A DNA stretch of 64,000 nucleotides, taken from the NCBI GenBank assembly GCA_963681505.1, contig OY811975.1, positions 4,280,345 through 4,344,344 of the forward strand, written 5' to 3'. A model generated the notes under the pieces. It saw nothing but the letters and a program-made list of their open reading frames with translations, had not been told where the DNA came from and made no database searches. The position numbers and the translations under genes are program-made. Below are positions 25,201 through 35,748 of the stretch, piece by piece (the stretch's first letter is position 1; the number at the start of each line of letters is the position of its first letter). The DNA is from Eunapius fragilis (lineage: Eukaryota > Porifera > Demospongiae > Spongillida > Spongillidae).

Positions 25201-26630
25201 CTTAGCACACCATTCCCTATACCCCCACCCTTAGCACACCATTCCCTGTACCCCACCCTTAGCACACCATTCCCTGTACCCCACCCTTAGCACACCATTC
25301 CCTGTACCCCCACCCTTAGCACACCATTCCCTGTACCCCACCCTTAGCACACCATTCCCTGTACCCCACCCTTAGCACACCATTCCCTGTACCCCCACCC
25401 TTAGCACACCATTCCCTGTACCCCCACCCTTAGCACACCATTCCCTGTACCCCCACCCTTAGCACACCATTCCCTGTACCTCCACCCTTAACACACCATT
25501 CCCTGTACCCCCACCCTTAGCACACCATTCCCTGTACCCCCACCCTTAGCACACCATTCCCTGTACCCCCACCCTTAGCACACCATTCCCTGTACCTCCA
25601 CCCTTAACACACCATTCCCTATACCCCCACCCTTAGCACACCATTCCCTATACCCCCACCCTTAGCACACCATTCCCTGTACCCCCACCCTTAGCACACC
25701 ATTCCCTGTACCCTCACCCTTAACACACCATTCCCTGTACCCCCACCCTTAACACACCATTCCCTGTACCCCCACCCTTAGCACACCATTCCCTGTACCC
25801 CCACCCTTAGCACACCATTCCCTGTACCCCCACCCTTAGCACACCATTCCCTGTACCCCCACCCTTAGCACACCATTCCCTGTACCCCCACCCTTAGCAC
25901 ACCATTCCCTGTACCCCCACCCTTAGCACACCATTCCCTGTACCCCCACCCTTAGCACACCATTCCCTGTACCCCCACCCTTAGCACACCATTCCCTGTA
26001 CCCCCACCCTTAGCACACCATTCCCTGTACCCCCACCCTTAGCACACCATTCCCTGTACCCCCACCCTTAGCACACCATTCCCTGTACCCCCACCCTTAG
26101 CACACCATTCCCTGTACCCCCACCCTTAGCACACCATTCCCTGTACCCCCACCCTTAGCACACCATTCCCTGTACCCCCACCCTTAGCACACCATTCCCT
26201 GTACCCCCACCCTTAGCACACCATTCCCTGTACCCCCACCCTTAGCACACCATTCCCTGTACCCCCACCCTTAGCACACCATTCCCTGTACCCCCACCCT
26301 TAGCACACCATTCCCTGTACCCCCACCCTTAGCACACCATTCCCTGTACCCCCACCCTTAACACACCATTCCTTGTACCCCCACCCTTAGCACACCATTC
26401 CCTGTACCTCCACCCTTAACACACCATTCCCTATACCCCCACCCTTAACACACCATTCCCTGTACCCCCACCCTTAACACACCATTCCCTGTACCCCCAC
26501 CCTTAGCACACCATTCCCTGTACCCCCACCCTTAGCACACCATTCCTGCTTCTCTGCACACACGTAAAATGCACACCCACCTGATAAACACGATGAATAT
26601 GGCACGCCTCTTTGTCAGACTGTGTGTATG

Positions 26631-26700
<70 letters not shown>

Positions 26701-28905
26701 ATGTCATGAAGAGGGGTACTCTATAGGAGTGTTGCCAACACCGACCAGGATGAGTGGGTTTCTGTCTGGTTCCCGTACATCGAGAACTAGAACAATGGGA
26801 ACCAAGTTCCTCATTCCATACAAGACAACGTGATTTTGAAACAGTTCCATGTCTTGGAGGATGACCTTAAGGTAAACAGAGAGAACAACTATCACGTTCC
26901 ATATACTCTCTTAATAATAACCATAAATGCACGCACACATCATAACTATCATTAGCACACATGTGTAGTGGGTATCTGTACCTATCACTTAGCACACATG
27001 TGTAGTGGGTATCTGCACCTATCACTTAGGACACACGTGTAGTGGGTATCTGCACCTATCACTTAGCACACACGTGTAGTGGGTATCTGCACCTATCACT
27101 TAGCACACATGTGTAGTAGGTATCTGCATCTATCACTTCAGTTTTATATTCAGAAATGACACACAATTTTAATTGAAACCGAATAGGCTCAATAAGGAAC
27201 TGTAGAAATGGAGGTTAGGGAGGTTGTGAAGTGGTGGAGGTGTAAAGGGAAGGGGAGAAGAGGGAAGAGGTGGAGAAGGAGGAGGTGGAGAGGGAGGAGA
27301 GGGGAGAGGGAGGAGGTGAACAGGGAGGAGGAGGGAGAAGGGAGGAGAGGGAAGAGGTGGAGAGGGAGAGGGGAGAAGGAGGAGGTGGGAGGGAGGAGAG
27401 GAGAGGGAGAGGAGAGGGAAGAGGTGGAGAGGGGAGAGGTGGAGAGGGAGGAGAGGGGAGAGGTGGAGATGGAAGAGGAGGAGAGGGAAGGAGGGAAGAG
27501 GTGGAGAGGGGGAGAGGTGGAGAGGGAAGAGGTGGAGGAGAGGGAAGAGGTGGAGAGGGAGGGAGGAGTTTGAATGGAGAGGAAGGGGCATAGACGGTGG
27601 AAAGAAGTGAGATGCGAGAACTAACCCCATCATTTGGCTTGAAGTAGGGACACCAATCACCAGGGTAAGCATTATCTCCCACCATAACCTATGAACGTAC
27701 ACATAAACATTCATACATTTTTGCTGTTATGGCCCTAAAAACTATGATAGTAAGGTTACCACCACACCTTGTATTCTTGGTTGGACCCCACGTTAGTAAA
27801 CACATAAAACGTCTCATGTGCGTGGTCGACATAGTATTCCACCAGCTCCTCCCTTGGTCTCAAGAGACATGGTGTTAAGGTAGGCGTGGCCACATCAACC
27901 AGCCACACCTGAATTTAAATATCGATATGTGCATGCGTGCGCACGTGTGTGCATATGTGTATATGTGCATGTACATGTATGTGCATGCATGTGTGTACAT
28001 GTGTGTATACGCGCACGTGTGTGTGAAGCATGTGTGTGTGTGTGTGGATGCAGGTCAACAGCATTACATTAGTACACACCTTCACCACCACCCTTCCCTC
28101 CTCCCTCCTCCCCCTCCACCCTTCCCAATGCCAACCTCTGATGAAGTCCTTGTGTTTGAGTTTATTGTGATGTACCGAGTGTCCCTGGTGACAGCTACAT
28201 CCACTGTGGCCCTACACATCAGACATCAACAGCTACATCCACTGTGGCCCTTCAATCTGGGATAGCCACTACTATACGATAGGATACTATACAGATTATT
28301 AACAATATGTGCTAAGAGTAAGGACTTGGGCCTCCTAATCTGAAAAATGGTGATACCTCCCCCACCACACACACAAACACACTTGGGTAACGCCCACCTT
28401 GGATAACGCCCCCCACCTTGGGTAACGCCCACCTTGGGTTGCTTTCTTCAAAGAGCAAGACGTCTCTGCGTCGTGAGCTCTTGTCCATCTGCTGCCAGAC
28501 TTGGTAAGGTCTTCCAGTTGCATCACAGGTCGTGTACACCGTCTGTTCATCCATGGAAACTGTTAAGGAGAGAGAAGCATACATCACTTGATAACAGCGG
28601 GTCCTGAACATATTGGCCTTATATTAGCATGCACTGCCCCCAGATATGCAGTCCAGTTCACCATAGTTGTAAATTCCCTGCACCGATTTCAGCCAAGGTG
28701 GAAGCGTGCGCTGGAGGGTGAAGGAAAAAAATTTGAAGTTACGTCATCGGCATATCCGTACCAAAACGGAATAGTACCACTGTACGTGTTTAGAGCAGAA
28801 CTGGGACACTGGAATTCTGTTCTTAGAGGCCTCTAAAGTTTCTTCCATTACCCGGCGAGCAAAAAGGCGTGCCCCCTTCATGAGAAGGAACCGCATGATG
28901 GCCAT
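15632..28905 (-). CDS. PREPL-like serine peptidase (prolyl oligopeptidase family S9A)
   Basis: Alpha/beta-hydrolase peptidase with an N-terminal propeller. Exons: 28762-28905, 28662-28710, 28433-28559, 28136-28211, 27768-27908, 27626-27688, 26742-26865, 23684-23775, 23181-23234, 22978-23065, 22520-22680, 22278-22424, 18632-18717, 18131-18197, 17817-18074, 15632-15691. Every join is in phase; total 1737 bases, 578 residues. Catalytic Ser399 lies in YGRSAGG, Asp486 in SWRDPVIP and His554 in NGLHD. Also seen: DGTAVPVTLVYR, VLAYCHARGGGE, EEFGNP and CPYHNLKPRQ, all family landmarks. The end (AEQCTFLNKALGLPLCPD, stop) resembles the C-terminus of vertebrate PREPL. It is shorter at the N-terminus than human PREPL (about 727 aa), so exons 1-2 and the start at 28905 are the least certain. 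The donor of exon 4 (GTTGGC) is weak. Bacterial-type oligopeptidase B is the alternative family assignment. Confidence 0.87.
15744..17800 (+). repeat. 34-bp minisatellite, ~60 copies, filling the last peptidase intron
   Basis: Unit ATGGACTTGGACCACAGCTC plus ACATGACCCAGTGG, with CACAG and GTGGGTGG variants recurring. The last intron runs 15692-17816, so over 95% of it is this array; the array ends about 17 bases from the 5' splice site and about 50 from the 3' splice site. A 34-base unit cannot keep a frame. Confidence 0.97.
18198..18631. repeat. peptidase intron 13: short minisatellite and AC tract
   Basis: About four copies of a 22-base unit GGGGGGCAGAAATGTGCGTGAC at 18219-18292, then an AC microsatellite at 18410-18505. 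No coding signal. Confidence 0.85.
18811..18888. repeat. 33-bp-arm hairpin in peptidase intron
   Basis: GTGAGCAGAGATGGTGTAGT... at 18811-18843 is the reverse complement, with one mismatch, of 18856-18888, around a 12-base loop. It may be a MITE relic; it lies between exons 18632-18717 and 22278-22424. Confidence 0.85.
19083..20918 (+). repeat. 39-bp minisatellite, ~47 copies, in peptidase intron
   Basis: Unit CTCCTACAGCTGATGTTAGT plus GGGGGCACATTACCTCCAG. Because 39 is divisible by three, the array opens a 554-codon ORF on plus and a 514-codon ORF on minus, both perfect 13-residue repeats. It sits in the intron 18718-22277 between in-phase peptidase exons, so I treat these ORFs as artefacts. 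Confidence 0.96.
20919..22277. other. peptidase intron 12, remainder
   Basis: Two 28-base tandem copies (TCTGATAAACTGGC...) at 21655-21718 and an AC tract at 22164-22270. Minus-strand 21846-21902 would make a 19-codon phase 0-0 cassette with AG and GT borders; the normal join of the flanking exons already gives the family sequence, so it is unproven. Confidence 0.55.
22785..22940 (+). repeat. tandem GGGTTAAAGGAGAACCTCCAAA, ~6 copies
   Basis: A 22-base unit with later degenerate copies, in the 300-base intron between peptidase exons 22520-22680 and 22978-23065. Confidence 0.9.
23406..23605. other. assembly gap (200 N)
   Basis: Exactly 200 Ns, inside the peptidase intron 23235-23683. It is bordered by CACACA and by C runs, so simple repeats probably broke the assembly. 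The exons on both sides join in phase without it. Confidence 1.
23818..26548 (+). repeat. 29-bp minisatellite, ~94 copies, in peptidase intron
   Basis: Unit CCATTCCCTGTACCCCCACC plus CTTAGCACA, varying in the C run and G/A at CTGTA/CTATA. It takes up most of the intron 23776-26741. A GT tract (26630-26700) follows. Confidence 0.97.
26948..27140 (+). repeat. 37-bp minisatellite, ~5 copies
   Basis: Unit TATCACTTAGCACACATGTG plus TAGTGGGTATCTGCACC, in the peptidase intron 26866-27625, followed by a GGA/GGGAA purine tract at 27208-27572. Confidence 0.92.
28212..28440 (-). other. peptidase intron 3 with duplicated splice-site sequences
   Basis: On the minus strand the donor context CCAAGGTGGGCGTTAC is tandemly repeated, giving three CAAG|GTGGG donors within about 50 bases (28380-28440). 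At the other end, GGGCCACAGTGGATGTAGCTG occurs twice (near 28190-28211 and 28229-28250). Only the first donor joined to the proximal acceptor (28211) keeps the family frame; the distal acceptor soon meets a stop. Confidence 0.7.
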
Positions 28906-29650
28906 AATTTTCCAGATCGCAAATTTATAAGTAAATTAGTAATATTGTTATGGCCCAGTAATGTTGTCACGTGCAAGATTATTACTTTCGTCCGCAGATT
29001 TTTGTCTTCGTCGAGTCCGTGCCGTCACAAATACAAAGCTCCCTGAGTAAATCACGTACAGGGTACACCTAGCTTCCGTGTGGTGCCATCAATCTTATAT
29101 ATAGTTTGTCACCAAGGTGACCCAGAGATGACATATATAGATCTCCGGGCGAGCTGACGCATCACGAATGACATATGTGAGAATGAAAAGTTAAAGCGCC
29201 TCACTGGGACACCCCTCCCCCCAATAACAAAATTTAATGTTACTGCGCTGTAGTCTCGTACCCAGACCCTGATCCCACAGCAGCGGGTGGATTACATAAC
29301 CATCACTGTGGCAGTGTCGAGCTGTACTGTTTGATCTAGTCTGAGATGTTGGAGGTGCGAAGAGCGATGCGTCAAGGAAATGGAGGGGAGCGTGGTGAGG
29401 GATCATTGAAGACTGTCACACAAAGCTGTACTACATGAAGGTAGTGTATGGTGAGTGTCGACTACCCGTGAAATATGCTAATGATATTCTTTGTTATAAA
29501 ATCGTCACCACAGGTGATATGGGAAAGGCTGTACAAGTCCTGCTCAGCTCTTGTTGGAGAAAACGCTATTTCAGCTAAGGAATGTCATCAACAGGCGTAA
29601 TGTACTGAGTGTCTGTGGTCTCCAAAGACCTCACTGCTTGTGAGGAGTTT

Positions 29651-29893
29651 CTAGAACTTGTGGTCACTGCTCATGTCGTAGCAGTTGCAGTTCAGACTGT
29701 GGGTGTTGTAGACACAAGCTGCCAAGATCCTATCTTCAACTGATCCTATAACAGCTGACTGGCTACTCAAATAGGCCTTTCGGATGTATAGTACACCTGA
29801 ACAAAATGGACGCGCAATACCATCATCTTGCACCTGATCTTTCATAAAAGCAATCAGCGGCGTCACAACTATCATGATGCAACCAACGCTATA
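29651..29893 (-). pseudogene. RecQ-like helicase fragment (motif Ia only)
   Basis: The minus ORF contains IVVTPLIAFMKDQVQ, close to the RecQ motif Ia (VVSPLIALMKDQV), followed by GIARPF. No Walker A or DEAH box is in reach, and the upstream side runs into an inverted-repeat terminus at 29895. It is a relic or one exon of a broken copy. Similar fragments are common as repeats in invertebrate genomes (from memory). Confidence 0.5.
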
Positions 29894-29894
29894 C

Positions 29895-30000
29895 CAGGGG
29901 CGGATGCGGCAGGAATTCGGTGGGGGGAGGGGGATGAACAATTGATGAGGGTGAGAGGCGTGCGCGAATTTTTTTGCGACACACTCATTTTATCCAAAAG
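29895..30000 (+). mobile_element. left terminus of the CAGGGGCGGAT element family
   Basis: CAGGGGCGGATGCGG followed by a G-rich stretch, like the termini at 9956 and 44003. I could not find its right end, so the far boundary given is arbitrary. Confidence 0.4.
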
Positions 30001-30164
30001 TAGAGGGATTGGACACGGAGGCAATCACTTGCACTCCGTTAAGTTCTTGTTTGGACGTTATTTAAATGTAGTGGATACAAATGTGTTCTTTGCAATGTCA
30101 TAAATTAGGATAAACCCTATTTAATATGTACGGCTCTACAATACCATGATGATGTTATCACATC

Positions 30165-30512
30165 TTGTTCATCAGAGGAACTAGGCCACATGTGCTGCAA
30201 CTACTTCCTAAAACCAACATAGAACGTCAATATTTTTATCCTTGCTATTTACCAACTTCTGGAACCGTGGTTTCCTCCGAAAAATGTTCCATGCACCTGC
30301 ACCTCAATCTCACTGTCTGCATGGCCCTAGCTCTCAATAAACTCTGCCAGTGTGTACGCAAGAAATGCTTGGGTCATCGTACCAAGGCGCATCCATTATG
30401 CGATCGAGACGAGAGCAACATCATACGCCATTTAGAATTGCGCAAGCGAACAGCAGCTGAACTCACCTCTCGCTCGTTTAGCAGTGCTGTAAGGAAAATT
30501 GACACTGATTGA
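30165..30512 (+). other. unrecognised 115-codon ORF
   Basis: The downstream half is rich in Cys, Arg and Lys and ends SSAVRKIDTD before a stop. No domain recognised, no splice context found. It could be a chance ORF. Confidence 0.15.
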
Positions 30513-30736
30513 CCGTTTCATCGCGCACCGAAAACTAGTTAGCCGACAATATACGACACGTGGATATAATAATGATTTCATAACACAAAATGGATAATAA
30601 TGATTTCATGCCTGGTCCTGAAGGGGGGAGGGTTACAATTATTATTCTGGAGGGGGAGGAGCTAGGTAATACCATAGCAACGTACCATGTTGGTACACTT
30701 ACATGTTCCTGTGTTTATGTATGCTGAGTTACTTAC

Positions 30737-30959
30737 AGCACAGTTGATGGCCACTACTGTTATGAAGATGAGGTATTACTGGGTAAGCCATCAAATGTGG
30801 TGTTAGGTGACAAAGTGACTACACTTCTTGCACTTCCTGTCCCCATCACAGAGATGTTGTAGGAGGTGGGGTTACCTCCATATGATGGAGATGTCACCAT
30901 GACAACCAGATTATTCAGTCCTGTTAGTACTGATACAGAGGCTGGTTCTGGTGGAGCTA

Positions 30960-31014
<55 letters not shown>

Positions 31015-31340
31015 TATGTGTGGGGTTTGTGCGCATGCATGTATGTGTATGTGCGTGTAATTTTCACACACATAGGTGTGCATCAAATGAGAGATCTGTG
31101 GGCATTGCAACACATGTAACAGGTATTTACTGTACTCATGTGCCCTAAATGCCTGCTTGCATTTTACGCTTGAATATCATGTGTTGGTGCATCCCTGATC
31201 TATAAAAAAATGGTGGCCTTACCAACAGCATACAGGGTGCTTAATCCGATAGTTCCTATGGTCCCACCAGATTGGCAAGTAAATGTGCATGTTACCATGG
31301 TACCATTCAGATCAGCCTGCAATAGGATTGGTGTTTGCTG
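30737..31340 (-). pseudogene. Ig-like plus fibronectin type III receptor fragment, frameshifted
   Basis: Exon 31223 to about 31340 encodes LLQADLNGTMVTCTFTCQ and ends STLYAV with donor GTAAGG in phase 1. It joins in phase to exon 30737-30956, which starts APPEPASVSV and carries an Fn3 domain (SYNISVMGTG, FDGLPSNTS). The Fn3 frame then breaks: SNTS is followed by a stop, while ITVVAINCA continues one frame over to a GTAAGT donor at 30736. One lost base near 30762-30770 explains this, as decay or assembly error. This modular style is typical of sponge surface receptors (inference). Neither the start nor a membrane segment is visible. Confidence 0.6.
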
Positions 31341-31765
31341 CTGTGAATGAGACACACACAGCAGGTGTCTGGGTATCACAGCTGACACTAGCAGATTGGT
31401 CCAAATTCATATACGGCTTGGAGATGATGTTGTCCATCTTGTGATAGTCACTAGCATACCCCCAGGTACGTTACACATCCGCTTCACTGCAGTGTTTGTT
31501 TGGACATATCTGCTGTGCACATGGCTGGCCACGTGGCTGGCCATCTGCCTGACATGGAAGAGGTGGGTGTGAAAGCATGTAGTAACAATGTAAGGCTTCC
31601 TTATTACAGCATACGCTGTTCACACCTACACACCTATTAATGCGCAGAGATAACATCAGCCATGTCACTGTCATGTCCACCTCAAACCAGCCATAGCCGC
31701 AGTTCACAGGCCCTCAATATTCATATGCCAATATTTCACTAATAAACTCATGAACATACACTATG
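31341..31765. other. upstream of the Ig/Fn3 fragment, nothing certain
   Basis: A minus-strand stretch around 31330-31400 reads SASVSCDTQTPAVCVSFTAA and could be part of another Ig exon, but I could not fix its borders. Confidence 0.35.
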
Positions 31766-32048
31766 CAAGTATTAAAAACATTCTCTACACGAGAAGGTTG
31801 GTGGTATATAGGAATCAAAGGTGATGGTGGTGTAAAAAGCAAGGGAACAAGGCTTCTTATTGAAAAGGAAAAATGAAATAGACCTATATTAGCAGCATGT
31901 TGTCATATTTAAATGTGCGTGCTAATATAGGTCTATTTTATTTTTCCTTTTCAATCAGAAGCCTTGTTCCCTTGCTTTTTACACCACCATCACCTTTGAT
32001 TCCTATATACCACCAACCTTCTCGTGTAGAGAATGTTTTTAATACTTG
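31766..32048. mobile_element. near-perfect foldback element, ~129-bp arms
   Basis: Left arm 31766-31894 (CAAGTATTAAAAACATTCTC start) is the near-perfect reverse complement of 31920-32048, separated by about 25 bases. No ORF. A MITE-like hairpin, probably recently inserted given the arm identity. Confidence 0.9.
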
Positions 32049-33000
32049 TTTCCTAAATTTTTCTGGTGGATTTGGTATTGTATTTAGTTCTTGAAACGCA
32101 TAGAATCAGGTAGCATAAACGTCAACTTGCGCGATCATGACAGGTTTATTTTAGAATCTGCAATTCTGTTGAGGTGTGTACCAAATATTACACTAGTCCC
32201 CAGACTATCTCCATTGAGGAGCAAAGGATTGATAAAGGTTAAAAGCGAAGCCATATAATACATAGGATAAATGTACTCTAAGTAAACTGATCTCACGCTA
32301 TAATCAGATAAACCATGCACCAAAATACATGACCAAATTGACGTAAGCAAGTTTGGCGTTATACACACACTTCAAACAGCGCATATTACTATAAAACAGA
32401 GAGACGCAGTATCTACCGCTGTAACTAAACTATTCGTTCCATTTTAGCGATATACCATGCATGCATGCTCATAATTTATCGATCCAACATTTATCGATGC
32501 CGTAACGTACCTTTGGGTGGTCGTTTTGTTGTTCCTTTCGGTACCGCGCTTGACATACGCACGTTTTGCAGATCTGGCAGTATCTGGATTTTAGATGCTC
32601 GAGTGGAATCAGACTTGTCCTTGAGATTGTATGCATGGTAAACCATCGAATTTGATAAGGTACAACTAGCTTCAGCTAATTGCCCGATCGGTTAGGCGTC
32701 TAACAGATACCTGAAGATAACATGCGGACACATCCTGAAGCGATTGGTACACATGGCGTGCTTTACAAACGTTCCTGTCGTGAGTTATGCTATCCCGAAG
32801 GAAGAAGAAGAAGACGACGACGACGGAGGAGAAATTTTAGGTGGGACTGGGTACGGACGATGGGGACGAGTATGTTTGTTCTCTAAAAGTACACCGTCTT
32901 ATGACACATATATAACGCAGAACTGTTCTCCTTTTTGATATTGCTCGATTGCCACTAAGAGCGAAGTGACCCGACTCTTGGCTGTCCCGCTAGATGCGAG
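32049..33000. other. no gene seen
   Basis: AT-rich sequence with a 64-codon ORF at 32744-32938 (Glu/Asp run EEEEDDDDGGE) that has no recognisable domain. Confidence 0.4.
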
Positions 33001-33004
33001 TGAC

Positions 33005-33368
33005 GTTTTTAATGACATTCATGATACTGCAGGATTCCTATATGGAACCTACTCGCGTAGGTTCCGATATGCCCATACATGTTGCTAAGGGTATGTGGCG
33101 GTGTGGGAATATGTCTCCCGCGATGCCTTTTATGGTTCGCTGAGATACGTTCAGTGGACATCACGATGGTGGCCTAAATAGACACCTTAACTTACTTTTC
33201 TTGTGCTATGATGGCAGCTGCAAGGGCACGAATATATCATACCATTGAAATCCCGCTCCTTCAAGCGACGAAACTGCGTCACTGCGATAGATAGCTTGAT
33301 CGGAACATACGCTACGAGAGTAGGTTCCATATAGGAACCCGGCAGTATGATGAACATCATTAAAATGC
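33005..33368. mobile_element. inverted-repeat element, ~65-bp arms
   Basis: 33005-33070 (TTTTTAATGACATTCATGAT ... ATTCCTATATGGAACCTACT) is an imperfect reverse complement of 33298-33368. Non-coding between the arms; likely a MITE. Confidence 0.7.
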
Positions 33369-33369
33369 A

Positions 33370-33735
33370 ATATTAGAAAGTTGGTGGCGTATAGAGCTCT
33401 TTCATCGCGTGACTTAAAAGCATTCATCTTCTAATTAGACCGCCATATTGGTGCTCGTTTACAATGGAGAAGTATGGGCTTATGTTTAGTTTTGGTACGT
33501 AACATTACTTCAGAGTGTCGTTTAAATACATATTATTGTGGTCGACTAACATTTGTAAAAATATGGTTTAACTTGTGCCCTCGGAGCGCGAGTTACGTAT
33601 CAAAAAGTACCAAAACCGAGCATAAGCCCATATATTTCCACGAGCACAAATATGGCGGACAATAAAGCAATTAAAGCCCACGCGTCATGTGACCATGAAA
33701 GAGCTCTATAAGATTCAAAGACATTGGTGGTAAAG
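33370..33735. mobile_element. inverted-repeat element, ~135-bp arms
   Basis: 33370-33505 (GAGCTCTTTCAT ... ATGGGCTTATGTTTAGTTTTGGTAC) pairs with 33597-33735 (GTACCAAAACCGAGCATAAG ... ATGAAAGAGCTC), leaving about 90 bases unpaired in the middle. It abuts the previous inverted repeat. Confidence 0.75.
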
Positions 33736-34212
33736 GTTGGCTGATGTGTAAAAACACCTATATATAGCACATCTGTATAAGACACCGATCATATTATATT
33801 TAGCAGTGAGCCTCTGTCAGGATCCCGCATCAAATGGAGGAGTGGGCTGGGGTTTGATGATGGTGCTCCTCTGCATTCATGGAGTAAATTTTTTGACTTA
33901 TTGTTTCTCTTTATGATTTCATTTTAATAACTAAACTATCATCTAATTGTATGTACTTCTCGTTTTATTTCTTTATGAGTTTGTTGACTATAGGTGTGCT
34001 AAATTTACACATCAGTCGACCCTTCTTCGGTACTTTCTACACCATGCACCGATGTCTTTGAATCCTTATTTACATGTATATTTTGTCAGGAAGCGTATAA
34101 ACGTGCTTGAAAATATGCGTGGGCGGCATTTACCGCATCAGTAGTTGCTGCTGCCGTATACACGCATAAATTTTACATGTGCATGGATCGATATGTATCG
34201 AGGGTTTGCGGC

Positions 34213-34268
34213 GCGGCACGTGGTAAGCACCTGTCGGTGTCATGTCACAGGTGCTTACCACGTGCCGC
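34213..34268. repeat. perfect 22-bp-arm hairpin
   Basis: GCGGCACGTGGTAAGCACCT... at 34213-34234 is the exact reverse complement of 34247-34268, with a 12-base loop. GC-rich and stable. Confidence 0.85.
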
Positions 34269-34323
34269 ACCGCACCGATCGCTCAAGACAGCTGTCTTGG
34301 TGCTCATTATTAATTATAATGTG

Positions 34324-34747
34324 GGCGTCCTCCCGGGGGTACATTTGTCTACCGCTGTGTACAGAAAACAAATTTATTTACGTTCTGCTAATTTGACATC
34401 CTTTTTACATTTGACGGCGCATGCTCGTTGTACAGGTCCTTTAGAGCTAAGCCCAAGGTATAATTCTTTTTCATTGGTCCCAAGCCAGAGCTTCGAATTA
34501 GCTATATATTCAATCGCGGTTGCTATGTAAATTTCTATACAAACTACGTGATCGAATAGCTTCTCTGACTCAGACCAGCTAGAGAAAAAGAATTAGAGCT
34601 TGGCAATTTCGGGCCAAGCTCTAAAGGACCTGCACAACGAGCATGCACTGTCATACATCAAATGTAAAAGGATGCTAAACTGGCAGAACGTGAATAAATT
34701 TATTTTCTGTACACAGCGGTAGACAAATGTACCCCCGGGAGGACGCC
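34324..34747. mobile_element. foldback element, ~145-bp arms
   Basis: 34324-34470 (GGCGTCCTCCCGGGGGTACA ... AGGTCCTTTAGAGCT) pairs with about 34600-34747, which ends TGTACCCCCGGGAGGACGCC. The arms match imperfectly and no ORF is present. Confidence 0.8.
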
Positions 34748-35681
34748 AGGTACATTAGACATGAAAAGGAGAGCAATGAGTCCGCGCAACATAATCACGA
34801 ATGCGATTGGTGCTAACGTCGCAACTCTGAGGGGATATCTGGCACACACGCTGTGCTAAAGCTTGTACCTTTTGCTCGCCATGTCATGCGCACATACTAT
34901 GCTATAAAAGAACCGTAACGAACAAGAATTCTTTAGACAGTTTAGTTGGTATGCACCTATAATGCAATGCTTGTCGGAAGCACGAGACTGAAATAAAATT
35001 TAACCGCAGAGCATGCACGCGTACGTATTGTTGTTAAAGCGACAATCGCTGCCGGTCGGTTAAACCATATTGGATATCAGTAAGAAGTACTCAAATAATA
35101 TATCCATATGTAACCATTAGATAATTGCGTGGACGTGAAATAACTGCTTGGCGATGGCCGGCGTTATCTGTAATACTGTCCGGTATAGCGCGGATTTGGA
35201 CGTTAATCAAATGCCCTATTGTACATTGCCCAAACACTGACGCGTGCTTTTAGTGCGACTCGTGCATGGTGTTCAAGCATGGAGCTTTGGAGCAAGCTCT
35301 TACGATATAGGACTAGACTAAGCATTGGATTGAATATTTTAAAAATAGATGTAAATATCCAAAATCCGATCCATTTGAACTGGCATGTGCGTGAAATCAG
35401 GGTGCGTGATATTTGCAGTGTTCTAACTCTTTTATTTGGCTTTCAAACCTATGTATGAGTATATTTAGACATGCAGGCAGGCATACAGCAGGGACAACTA
35501 TCGGTACGCTGCAAGGCAGCAAGCCAGCTTGAATTGCAGACATCCTGACTACACCACTACGACCGCACGTGTAAACTGTTTTTACAACGTTATCGGAATG
35601 AATACCGAAGCGGAAGGGGAGGGCGTTTTGGTTTGTTCACGTGCTGAATGCATGCACTTTGCACGCACCAGTCGGCATGCG

Positions 35682-35697
35682 TATAAAATATAAATAC
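35682..35697 (+). promoter_or_regulatory. TATA-like box of PLD copy 1
   Basis: TATAAAATATAAATA lies 50-70 bases before the ATG at 35749; the equivalent site is kept in copy 2 at 51046. Confidence 0.55.
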
Positions 35698-35748
35698 GAC
35701 CCCGTTAGTTGTGTCACATTTATACACGTGACTACTCACCAGTGATCG

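Noticed and set aside
23818..26548. CRISPR-like or telomere-like array
   Set aside because: Units are directly tandem with no unique spacers, and CACCCTTAGCACA is not a telomere repeat; it is an ordinary minisatellite.
27208..27714. Glu/Arg-Gly and Ser/Pro-Leu ORFs
   Set aside because: Artefacts of a GGA/GGGAA purine tract in a peptidase intron.
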